Assembly: GCA_001247695.2 (NCBI GenBank)
Contig: LGRX02025966.1
Span: forward strand, 1 to 64,000
Length of the DNA stretch: 64,000 nt
From: Cymbomonas tetramitiformis
Taxonomy: Eukaryota > Chlorophyta > Pyramimonadophyceae > Pyramimonadales > Pyramimonadaceae
Reading direction: 5' to 3'
Position 1 is the stretch's first letter; every line of letters starts with the position of its first letter. Shown piece after piece: positions 37,061 through 47,340 of the stretch. The notes beneath the pieces are model-generated. The model did no database searches, was not told the DNA's origin, and saw only the letters and a list, made by a program, of their open reading frames with translations. The position numbers and the translations under genes are program-made.

Positions 37061-37689
37061 AGATAACATATGGTAATAATAGGCGGTTTGGGTTTGGGTT
37101 TACTGTGTAAGCTTCTAGTTGAGGGAGGGTAAGATGATCGGATATATTTCATAGCCTTTCCAAACGAAAATGTCTAGTTATCAAACTCAAGTACATATGC
37201 ATTGTATTGAGAAATAATGGCGGGCATATGTGACACGGTGCATTGTCGCCGCTGAGCGACCCAAGCAGCGGCGCATCATATTTTAAGACTATCTGAAATC
37301 GTTTGCCCGACGCAGGTCGCGCTGGGTCATACGGTTGTATCTCAGCTTCAAGAGGGTGAAGTAGTGGGTCCCAAGGGAGGTCCTTGAACGTCGCGAGTGC
37401 CCATTCTCGACCACAGGCGCCTGCAGGAACCCGTAACTGGCATCCAACTAATTTTTCAACTTTCCTCAGAGAAAAGTTGAAGGGGGCATCCTGTTTTTTG
37501 TTGCCGCAAGCGTTGGCGGGCTTTTTGTAGGTGCTTTGGGCAGTCTATAGCTCCGTTGTTTGGGTGGTTACTGGACTTCAAGTCGAAACGCGCGTGAAAA
37601 GGGTAATTTAAGGTCTATGAAGGGTGTATATGTGCATGTAAAGGGCGGACCTTGTCAAGGTTGTATATTCAACCTTTCAGACTATGCGG
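37061..37689. other. Unassigned noncoding DNA
   Basis: No gene supported. There is a stem-loop at about 37447-37480 (TTTTTCAACTTTCCTCAGAG pairing with AGAAAAGTTGAA) and two GGGTTTGGGTTT units near 37090. Confidence 0.45.
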
Positions 37690-37868
37690 CTGCTATTGAA
37701 CAGTAGCAACTCGCAACAAGTATTGGTGGGTATGAGTGCAGTCTGGTGTCCAGAATCCTCTGCTCGAGCTCAATGCTCTCTCATATACCTCAATGTCCTC
37801 ACGCCTCATAGGCGTTACCACCATCGGGTGGTGAACCCGAGAACATTGGGTGAACTAACAGTATCGGC

Positions 37869-38122
37869 TCCCGGAATATCCTAGTACACCAGATATCAGA
37901 TAGTCCCGTACTCGTGTGGATAAACTGTATAAGATAAATAAACCCTAAGCTAGATATACCCGGAACGGTCTCGGACGGTCTCGGAGTCTAGCCTACCTGT
38001 GACACAGCGTGTGTCACAGTACGAACCTACAGATCAGTCAGCAGTCCAGTGTTGGTCCTAGGGATCTGTCATAGGGGCCTGACCGGGACTCCCAGTCAGG
38101 GCTGCCTATACAGATTTCAGCA
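37869..38122 (-). repeat. 3' LTR of TR-GAG-4
   Basis: 254 bp, near-identical to 41185-41438. Confidence 0.9.
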
Positions 38123-38453
38123 CACCACCCCAGCACTGTGGGTGGTGACTGGCTAGGAGAGTCAGAAAATGTAAGGCTGTTAAGTGTTAGGGCAGGAGCT
38201 AGGGTGACAAGGCCTAACTGCTAATCTAACTGTGCAATTCTGATACACAAATTAGAACCCTCTAGCTAGCACAAGAGCAGAAACTCACAGGCAATTAAGG
38301 TCCTGCCAAACTACTGAAAGGCTCTGTGCCAGCAAGTCAAATTGAAGATTTCAAAGGTGTCAAAGCAAAACATAAACCAGATTGAAGAAGTCTTTGAGGT
38401 CACAGGAGTTCTGCACACCACCATGTCGGTGTGCCTCCAGAGTGAGCAAGAAG

Positions 38454-41032
38454 TCAATCGACAGTACCAAAGTAGTCAGCGGTGGCCTCACGGAAGTCCA
38501 TCCCATAATAGGAAGTAAAGAAACCAGCTCCATAATAGTGCTCCGCATCAAGAGGACCGCTCTCATGTAAGGCCATGCCGTAGTAGAATGCCATGTCAAT
38601 ACCCAAATCCGCTTGAGCCAAATCCTGAAATGCTAAAAAGCTCAAAGTGTCAGGAGGCTCGGGCGGCTGAAGCTGTGGCAAACCGCCAGCTAACAAGAGA
38701 TCCCAAGCTGGCATCACCGAGTCAACAAAATCATTCGTAGAGTAAAATGACGGAGCCTCCCAATCGAGATCACCACCAGGCGAAGGCATCTCCGTAGCCA
38801 GTGCACATGCCGACACAGCAGAAGCTGTGGACGCCGAAACAGACACACCTGCAAAAGAAATGCACAACAGAGAGAGCACCGCGAGAGCGCCGATCGCCGG
38901 CGTGCCAAAGCCGAAAGGCGGCACACCGCATCCGATAGCACCGGACGGAGCCCGCGGCGTCACCGCGAAAGTACCGTCGGCGTAATCCTCGTAGTCGTCC
39001 GTGTCATAGCCCGTCAGGTCAGACGGGTGGACGGCGGCGTGATTCACCGTCTGCACGAAGCCTCCGAACTCACCGCATGTCGCCTCTGTGGTGGTCACCC
39101 GCGCCGATTGAGCTGGCGCGGGCCGTACATCCTTCGCCTGCGAAACAGGCATAGCAGGGGCCGGCACGGCGGACGCCGATGCCGCCGCACCACCTGCCGG
39201 AACCTGCCCCTCCGGCGTGATCCCCGCCGCAGCGGCAGGGCCACACACCAGAGCCGATGCATGCTCCTCAACCGCACTCCCAGGAACAAAGGATGCGTGG
39301 GTGTAATGTACCTGCTCTTGGGCGGCCTGAACCTCAGAGGTGAGGGCATCAAGCCGCCGCAAGATGTCCTCGTCGTCGGTCCCGCCAGAAGGCGGAGGCG
39401 GGACGCTGAATCCGTAGGCCGACACGTCGATGCCGCCAATCCCGCCCGCGGAAAGCACAGCGGGGGGACCATAAGCCGAAGCCGCACGGGCGAAGGCCTC
39501 CGGTCCATCATCCGCAGCCTCCTGGAAAACCTGCACAAGTGCCAGGGTGGGAAGACCCTCCGCATCCTCCTCCTCAATAGGAATGCAGAAGGCCGCTGCC
39601 GTGGCCGACGAATGCTGGCGCCCACCAAGAGGGCAGTCGCGGTACGCGTGATAGGCGTCCCCTTTGCCCGCCTTGCGGCAACGGTGGCAAAGGGGCTTGG
39701 CCTTCATGCTGTCCCTGTCGAACCCCACAGACGGTGCCGGGTGCACACCCACTCGATGGCCTCGCGGATGCTGCTTACCGCGCGGCTGCGGCTGCTGCTG
39801 TCGCTGAGCCGCGCCCGCACGATTGCCCTGCACAAGCGCCTTCAAGGCGGCGATTTCGTCGAGAAGGACCGCGTACTCAGAAGACGTGATAAGGGCGGAG
39901 GGCTTACCGCCCGCCCCCAGTGTCTGCTTCTCACGCACCGCCGCCCCATCATCCGACTGCGCCCAGGCCTGAAAGATGGCCACGACGAGCGCCTGGAGCG
40001 AGCGGAGAGTGACCCCGCTAAGGTCACCCGCAAGCGGGTACCGCACCTTCACCGCCGCGTAGAACACGGGGTCGAGGCGGTTGTAGAGGGACAACTTACG
40101 GGTCTCGTCGGTGGGCTGCCAGTCAGGAGCGCGGTTATCCCGCACCAGACGTTGCTCACGAGCCAAGATCGGCTGCGGGTCAACGCCTGCGGGATAACGA
40201 AGCGCCGCATGCTCCTGCTGGTGGCTCTCGCGAAGGACTGTCGGCACGCTCCCCTTGATGATGTCGATGAGGGCACGACGTCCATCTCGGTCAGCCGAAG
40301 AGTCCGTACCCCGAAGCCAGGTGTCGGCCACAGAGTTGCGCTCCACGACGAGGGCCAAGACGTCATAGAGCAGTCCATTAACCTTCTCGATAACCAAAGA
40401 GGTGGGGTCGTCGAGGTCAAAGGGGGCCAAGTCCAGCCCAGCGGACTCAAACTCGGTCCGAAGCTGCACCACCAACTCGGAGAGGCGGTCGGTGTCGTCG
40501 GTACCACGATAATGATGTTTCTTGGAACCAAGGATATCCTCGCGGATACCCTTGGCCCAAGCCCGATGTAGTCTCCCCTTGTAGACCACGTCGACCGCAG
40601 CGTGTTGGTCAACGAGATGCTTCCGCAACGCGACAGCGGCGTCGGAGTTGCTGGAAGGATTAGGGGGCACCACACAGGCGGGGTGCTAGCGGTTGGGGTG
40701 TCCCGAACCGCATCTATAAGCCGTATAGAGGCGTCCAAGTCGGAGTCCTTCAATAGGCGTTTACGAGCTCGTGTAGATGTCGCCATTCTTCTGAAAGCCA
40801 GAGAAAAGATGATGCGCGGTAGCACGTTTGGGTGTTGTGGCGGAAATGGAGGGATGACGTAACGGCAGAACGTGCGGAGCGGCGAAAAGAGCGAAGGGCA
40901 CTTGCAAATGTCGGCGTGGTCGAAGGTGTCCGGAGCACCAGCCCAAAATACGTAAACCAGCGTGATCAGGGCAGGTAAAGTAACGCAAATGAACATTGCC
41001 AATCCCAAGCAATAGCAACGCGCGGTGCCCAT
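38454..41032 (-). pseudogene. gag: Frameshifted Gag gene of TR-GAG-4 with a replaced C-terminal membrane region
   Basis: The frame opens at ATG 41032 like the TR-GAG-1 protein, but an extra dinucleotide in CCTGTGTGGTGCC (about 40665-40676, where intact copies have CCTGTGGTGCC) shifts it at residue about 119. From there the correct frame stays open to 38454. Up to residue about 690 it is nearly identical to TR-GAG-1. Then the segment around the second membrane helix differs completely (GAIGCGVPPFGFGTPAIGALAVLSLLC in place of the TR-GAG-1 sequence). After that it returns to the same EMPSPGGDLDWEAPSF tail. This looks like a patchwork with another family member. Confidence 0.75.
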
Positions 41033-41184
41033 GACTCGCAGCCGCAAAACACGTCTACCGTAAAATCATGTCCAAATCCTAGTCGCACCCAAACGCGCAA
41101 GTGCGCACCACCTCTTCAAGCGGCTGCTTAGCCAATCATGGCCAAGATAGCAAGTGGAATGAAGACGTGGATGGGGCCACGACC

Positions 41185-41438
41185 TACCGGAATATCCAAG
41201 TACACTAGATATCAGAAAGTCCCGTACTCGTGTGGATAAACTGTGTAAGATAAATGAACCCTAAGCTAGATATACCCGGAACGGTCTCGGACGGTCTCGG
41301 AGTCTAGCCTACCTGTGACACAGCGTGTGTCACAGTACGAACCTACAGATCAGTCAACAGTCCAGTGTTGGTCCTAGGGATCTGTCATAGGGGCCTGACC
41401 GGGACTCCCAGTCAGGGCTGCCTATACAGATTTCAGCA
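41185..41438 (-). repeat. 5' LTR of TR-GAG-4
   Basis: 254 bp, followed in element sense by GGTCGTGGCCCCATCCACG. Confidence 0.9.
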
Positions 41439-42829
41439 TCGGCTGATCGAATTGGCCATATGATACCCGCATGGTGTTCAATTCATGCTTGAAGCGAAGA
41501 CGCGTCCCTTCAGAACAGTTTGTTCTTCAAGAACTGTCTTGCTTCATCATCGAGATGCTGTAATCAGCCTCTCGATGACAGATGTCACTCATGGTGAGTG
41601 GATGACAGATATTATGACTGTACATGTCATAGTCGACCGTACTGACGATACTCGACGATATGTCATTATAACATATGACATGACATGACATGACATGACA
41701 TGACATGTGACATGGGTGATGACATATGATGACAGGTATGACAGGTATGACACATATGTCATCGGTCATATCCCTGACAGATCTCCCCTCTTAAAAGAGT
41801 TGTGACCTCACAATATAGGGTGCATACCTTTGTATATGTCTTTGATGTCTTTGTTGTTGAGCTGGTACCAGTCTTCTTACACCGATGAGGCGTCCCTCAA
41901 GGTGTTTTTAGGATATTGGGGGGAACTGAGTCCACTTTAAACCCTCACCTTAGGCATTTAGCCTTACAGTTCTTAGGATGTAGCCCCCATGAATTGCGTA
42001 TCGTATTTCAGAGTGACGTTTCAAGGTATCCATGAATTGCGTATCGTATTTCAGAGTGACGTTTCAAGGTTTACAGTTCTTAGGATGTAGCCCCCATGAA
42101 TTGCGTATCGTATTTCAGAGTGACGTTTCAAGGTATCTTCCGAGGTTTACGTTACGGATAGATATTGCGCTGCCGTTCGTATCGTATTTCAGAGTGACGA
42201 ATTAAAAACGAATATGTTTTTACGGCTTTATATAATGCATCCACCTCTTCCTCCCTTCAGAGAGCTTACTCCCCCGAAGTTCACAGAAATACTATGGAGA
42301 GCCCGATTTTGGGGCTTGGTTTAATGCAAACGGAGTAGGCCCTCCTTAACGAGATATTGGAGGGTCTCTATGAGTCCACTTTATATCCTTCACCCGATCT
42401 GCCCCAGTGCTCCTTTTATTTTTCGGTCCGGTACGCGCGCTTTGACGAACATTTCATAGAGTGGATTCGACAACGTACTAATGTGAAATTCGTTTTAGTT
42501 ATGTGTGTCAAGCATAACTCAGGATCACAACTCCGTCCACCTCAGTATCCGGTAGCTGCGGATTACTGGCCATAAGATCCGAATGACAAACCACGGTCTG
42601 GCAAAGGTAGCATAGCAGTTTTTATTTATCCACAGATATGGTACCCGCATGTATGCGTATCTGTGCAAGGGTATGATTTTGTACAGGGCTCACTACACCT
42701 TAGCAAGGAAGGATCAATTTCCTGCTTCTTATGCAACATAATGACAAAACATTAAGAGCAAGGTATATAGGTGATCGACATGTATTAGTATATATTACAA
42801 GAAGTAAGGGGATTAGGCTTAATATAATG

Positions 42830-43994
42830 TTAGCCTTCATAGGCAGCTATCATGTCTGCTGCATCGGTCAGCTCTGTGGCTTTGACCCAGGTGCCATGCT
42901 CAGGGCCGTAGCCTGCATATCGCACTAAATAGTACTTGACACCTCTAGTGATCTTATCTGAGAGTATGTGTGATATCTCAAACAGTGGTTGCCCTTCTTC
43001 GGTGATCATCTGTGGCAGAGGCAAAGGTGCTTGGATTGAGTCATTGTACAGCTCTATTCTGGATACAGGCTGAACCGGGTGAATACGAATGTCGAGATCC
43101 CCGAAATCTAAATCATAAGCACGTCCATGGCTGAGCACTTTAGATATGATAAACGGCCCAATATATGGCTGCTTAAAGTGTCTGCCTGCCTCTGTCAAAC
43201 CAGTCCATTGAATAAACTCAGTCCGTAGAAGAACTTTCTGCCCTACTGCAAATTGTCGGGGCATGTGAGTCTTATTGAATCTGGCTCGGTTGATTTCTGC
43301 TGCTCGGGAAATGTTGTCTACCGCATTGGCATGTACAGCCGAGTACTGGTCAAAATGATCTCGAATAGCATTCTGTATTGGAACAGGAGCTTCTGGCGGA
43401 ATAGTGATTGCCAGATCATGAGGCGAAAGTGGCTGCGCCATCGAGTCGAGATAAAATGGTGAATAACCAGTAGTTGCAGAAACTGTGTTGTTAATTGCAA
43501 ACTCCACCAGAGGCAACTTGTCCTCCCACGAATTGGCTGAAGTATCATTGCAACAACACCTGAGGAGAAAAATACTATCTAATCAGTTTATAAACCAGAG
43601 GATGGTGAATCATGCATCAAACAAAATGAAAATACCTGAGGATGTCCTCAATGAATGCATGACTTCTCTCATTACTTGCATTCGACTGTGGATGGTGTGA
43701 AGACGTCATAGACAATCTCGTACTAGTAGATTTCCACAGTGTTTGCCAGAATGAAGAAGTAAATCTGGGGTCTCGATCTGAGATGATGTTCCTCGAAAGA
43801 CCATGGAGCTTGAAGATATGCTGCATATATATTGAAGCAGTATGCTGAGCAGTCCAGGTCATGTTGAAGGGAATGAGATGACAGCGATGAGAGAATTGGC
43901 ACATTACCACAAATATACTGTCGTGCCCATTAGTGGTGATAGGCAGGTCAGTAATCCAGTCAAGAGATACATCAAGCCATTTTGTCTTAGGCAC
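42830..43994 (-). CDS. pol: Chromovirus copy 2 integrase core, intron and chromodomain
   Basis: The integrase core runs from KTKWLDVSLDWITDL to FIEDILR (43990-43636) with DDE residues like copy 1. A 76-bp GT-AG intron (43635-43560) is followed by CCCNDTSANSW-like sequence and PLVEFAINNTVSATTGYSPFYL (from 43559). Unlike copy 1, the C-terminal part is open to the end. It has no 670-bp insertion, reads VSRIELYNDS where copy 1 has a stop, and ends with the chromodomain YYLVRYAGYGPEHGTW and a stop at 42830. It is in a different frame from the upstream zinc domain, as in copy 1. The integrase C-terminus here is the best template for the family. Confidence 0.85.
43560..43635 (-). other. Spliceosomal-type intron inside integrase, copy 2
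   Basis: 76 bp, GTATTTTCATTT at the 5' end and TTTTTCTCCTCAG at the 3' end, at the same codon as in copy 1. Confidence 0.8.
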
Positions 43995-44000
43995 ACAATA

Positions 44001-45770
44001 TCATATATGTGGCTGACCATAAGGTTTGTGTCTCCTCGTTTTCTGGCGTTGACACACGGGGCACTCCGGAATGTACTGAATGGCTGCCTTCGTCATTCCT
44101 GGCCAGTAATATCGGCTACGCAATAAATGAAGCATGCGATTCTTGCCTACATGACCAGAAATAGTGGTTGAGTGGCACTCATGAAGTAGAATGTGGCGAA
44201 GCTGTGTGATCTCACCGTCATCTGTAGGAACTTTGGCAGTAGGTGGAATATAAAGCTGTCTGCCAAAAATGGTCTTGCGATAGATCAATCCCTGAATGAG
44301 CTCGAAATTGCTGACTGACTGTGATGATGTCGATGATGCCAGCTTAGATAATATAGTCTGTGCAAATGTGTCACGATCATACTGAGATATAATAATGTCG
44401 TGAAGCTGATGAGCTGATGATGTAGAAATAAGAGCAATGTATGTAGAATCTGTAGACGGAATGTCTGTTGAAGGCGTGCCTCGCCGACGTCTATATGTTG
44501 CAGACAATCAGTGAGTTCAAAGAGTGTAGAAATACGGGTAAGTGCATCTGCAACCTTATTCTTCTCGCCAGAAATGTGCTCTATTCGAAAGTTGTACTCG
44601 GAGAGCTCATCCAACCACCTCGCCTGTTTGGGGCTTAGTGTGGATTTGGACTGGAAATAAACCAGTGGCTGATGATCTGAGCGAACAATAGTCTCAGGAG
44701 CTCCCAGCAAGATGTGGCGAAAGAATCGGAAACCCTCCACACTGGCAAATAGCTCGATCTCAGGAATAGGCCAGCGTCTCTGTGTATCAGAAAGAGTGAC
44801 GCTGTGATAGCCACATGGCTTCATTCATTTTCCTTGATCCTGCAATACTACTTGACCATTGTGTGTGCCTGATCCATCGACCTCCATAATAGATGGTAGT
44901 TTCTGATCTGGAAGCTGTAGTACTGGCTGGAGCATGGCAGATAGCACTTTTGAGATTATCAAATGCATGCTGCTGCTCAGATTCCCAGACAAACTCTGCA
45001 TTATCCTTAAGGAGACGATTGAGCGGCTCGGCAATCTTGGAGAACTTTGGTATAAATCTCCTAAACTGGCCGACCATGCCCAAGAATGACCGAAGAGATG
45101 ACTTGCCATCTTTAGCCATACGGCGTAGAGGCTGTTTACCAACGGTTGGACCATATGACACTGGAGGCTGGATAGCCATGACTGCACGGATTCTGTCTTC
45201 GATGATGGATAGGCCTGCCTCAGAGATATGGTGTCCGATAAAATCGATGGATCTGACGAACAACTCAATCTTAGAAGGCCTGATGTAGAACTGATGATCT
45301 CTGCAGCGCTGTAAGAACTGTCGAACATGCTTCACGTGGCTGTCAAAATCTGGACTGTACACTATGGTGTCATCCATAAAAATGACCAAGAACTGATCGA
45401 TGAAGTCAAAGAATGCTCGATTTCCAACACGTAGAGCGGTCGCAGGAGCGTTAGTTAACCCGAAGGGCATCACTGTCCACTCATATGAACCATATCTGGT
45501 ACGTATTGCTGTCTTGTGGATGTCGTCTGGATGTATGGGTATCTGATGGAAAAACTGATTGAAATCAAATCTGCTAAACCAGCGTGCCCCTTTAAGTTGT
45601 TCAAGAAGGGTACCAAGAGGTGGCAATGGATACGTGTCCTTTATGGTGATGTTATTAAGGGCTCGATAATCACAGCACATCCTCCACTTCCCCCCTGGCT
45701 TAGGAGCGAAAATGATTGGACACCCATAATTATGGTGATGATGATGGACGAAGGATACCCAGTTCGACAT
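44001..45770 (-). pseudogene. pol: Chromovirus copy 2 RT, RNase H and integrase zinc domain (frameshifted)
   Basis: RT reads NYGCPIIFAPKPGGKWRMCCDYRALN through IFMDDTIVYS and the connection domain. A 4-bp duplication (CCAG, near 44927-44934) shifts the frame after CHAP, before the RNase H Asp (MEVDGSGTHNG). RNase H continues in a second frame to about 44490 (PEIELFASVEG, RSDHQPL, VADALTR). A further shift near HIDVGEA leads into the integrase zinc domain, which keeps the consensus second His (SGHVGKNR) and CPVCQ, and ends at 44001. The enzymes would be non-functional as encoded. Confidence 0.85.
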
Positions 45771-46077
45771 ATTTGATGATCTGTCGTTTGAGCTCCTCCA
45801 TCATAGGCATTGGAATAGTACGAACTGGCTGTGATGTTGGCTTATGCCCAGGTTTAATGTTGATGCGATGATATCCACCTTCAAACCGTTCTGGCCTATG
45901 GCCAGCTCGAAGATCCTCCTGGAAAATATCTGAAAAGTCTTCTCTGATTAGATCACGTGCTGTTGTGACCTTTGGGTCTTCCATGGTGGTGTCTGAGTCT
46001 GCTGCTGCCATGACCAATTCACCATCGACCTCTGAGAGAAAAAAAGAGATAAGGTACGGCTTCTTCAGCTGTCCCAA
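45730..46077 (-). pseudogene. pol: Chromovirus copy 2 protease-RT linker, 5'-truncated
   Basis: Begins within SFFLSEVDGELVMAAADSDTT, matching copy 1 residues after the protease. Ends with GILRPSSSP and TAA at the same codon as copy 1, after which RT continues in another frame. Protease and gag are absent. Confidence 0.8.
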
Positions 46078-46085
46078 GGGAATTC

Positions 46086-46657
46086 CCAGGAGTAGACTAT
46101 TATCCTCTATTATCTTGAGGAATCATATCATATATTCAGATATACTATTTAACATAAACCCAGACAGCAAGAGTTATATCATTTGCTGTCCAAGTCCGAG
46201 AGACCAACTCTGTTACCTCTCTTTATTCTCTCCTCTGAGCTCACATATTATTTTCCCCAACTGTTCGTTCAGGCAATGTCACATCCACTCACTAATTTCC
46301 CTAATAGTTCGCTACTCTTATTCTCATCGAAATCAGACCCCCCTACTATGGGTGTCTCAGCAGGTACGTCGTGCCTCCTGGCACAACTCTCCCCCCGTTA
46401 GGAGTGGACTTTCCCCTGAAACCACGACTAAAGCATAATCACACATACAATAGCGTACAGGGGTCTCGTGATTCCTCTGCTCATCAGCGTAGCAGAAGGG
46501 CTTCACCAAGGATCACGCTGCCAACGCTCATCCCGGATTCACCCAACCGCACACAACCGATATCTAAGGCAGGTCTTCAGTCTTCGTCTTCTCCTTCGAA
46601 ACTCTGCTTGCCGTAGATCGGTTGCACTCGGTCCAAGGGTTATGACCGTAACATCGT
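46086..46657. other. Unassigned DNA between two elements
   Basis: No gene supported. The expected 3' LTR of the neighbouring element (matching 50669-50858) was looked for here and not found. Confidence 0.45.
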
Positions 46658-47340
46658 TTACTTTCCTGTGCCTCCAAAAGTCAAGTGCTGGAACAGATGC
46701 CGCAGTAGACCCTCTGGAACTGGATACACTGCGTGTGACTTCTGCATCCCCTTCCGATGACCACTCGGTCCCAGTTGTGCAGTATCAGGGTGAACCCCTG
46801 TTGCACGTCGATGCGAACAAGGAGTCGCTGCAGAGCATTGCAGTAAGGGTTCGGGCGGAGGCGAGCTCGCCCATATACACGTAGGTTTCATGTATCGTTT
46901 CCCATACATGCAGTAGGTGCAAGTGAGGGGCGCCGGTAAATGGCTCATTACTGGCCTGAAACGCAGGGCGTCAGGGTAACGGCCCATCGGGTTCTCCACA
47001 AACCAGTGTTGAGGACGGAGATACTCGATGATGTCTAGGGTGCGTTGTACGCACGCGTCCGCTGTAACGAAATCGGGCGGACCTCCAGTGGTGCGGGCCT
47101 GACTGTACTGGGTACAAGGGGGCTTGCCCATACCACGTCGAAGTACCCTGGGGGATACCTCCAATAATCCCAGCTCTCAATGGCCGTCACGTGAGTCGGC
47201 CGCCAAAGCGGGTCAGCGTCCAGAGTTACCGATCTCGAGGCTGGGAAGCAGCGGGCAAACTCCTTTTCCACGGAGCCCGTTCCACTGAACAATACCAATA
47301 TCCGTACTGGCCGAGTATCAAGTGCAGCGAGGGTAGTGAC
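46658..47340 (-). pseudogene. C5-cytosine DNA methyltransferase domain of the deleted element
   Basis: Motif I is LVLFSGTGSVEKEF (about 47315-47274), the second-strand Asp is in SVTLDADPLW, and FDVVWAS leads into motif IV. The PPC catalytic motif (PPCTQYSQART) lies one frame over: a run of five G on the plus strand at 47118-47122 would need six to keep the frame. Motif VI is WFVENPMGRYP (about 46990-46965). The rest (VSYC-like CTYCMYG, and a terminal segment to 46658) is shorter than a full target-recognition region. Such enzymes transfer a methyl group to cytosine C5 in DNA. It is fused downstream of a chromodomain, which is an unusual place. Confidence 0.75.

Larger units (their letters stand above)
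37869..41438 (-). mobile_element. TR-GAG-4: Gag-only LTR retrotransposon inserted in a chromovirus LTR
   Basis: The LTRs 37869-38122 and 41185-41438 are flanked by TCGGC (37864-37868 and 41439-41443). Joining the flanks restores GTATCGGCTGATCGAAT, which matches the homologous LTR of copy 1 (about 20750-20770, complement). The outermost base pair of the 3' LTR is altered (GGGA instead of GGTA). Its Gag gene has a 2-bp frameshift. Confidence 0.9.
37690..46085 (-). mobile_element. Ty3/gypsy chromovirus, copy 2 (5'-truncated, TR-GAG-4 in its LTR)
   Basis: In element sense, homology to copy 1 starts abruptly at about 46085, within the protease-RT linker, so gag and protease are missing. It continues through RT, RNase H, integrase (with the conserved intron), chromodomain, 3' UTR and polypurine tract (41795-41780). 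The 3' LTR follows (from 41779), split by TR-GAG-4 and resuming at 37863 to about 37690. A local tandem duplication occurs at about 41965-42135. Coding frames carry several small indels. This copy lacks three of the insertions seen in copy 1. Confidence 0.85.

Noticed and set aside
37080..37100. Telomere-type repeats (GGGTTTGGGTTT)
   Set aside because: Only two imperfect units. Scattered TTAGGGTTT strings in LTRs are also single, so there is no telomeric tract.
39027..40571. 514-codon plus-strand frame opposite TR-GAG-4 Gag
   Set aside because: Same antisense shadow as in the other TR-GAG copies. It starts and ends without relation to LTR signals.
46086..46657. 3' LTR of the methyltransferase-bearing deleted element
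   Set aside because: No stretch here matches the LTR-like end at 50669-50858 or shows a paired duplication.
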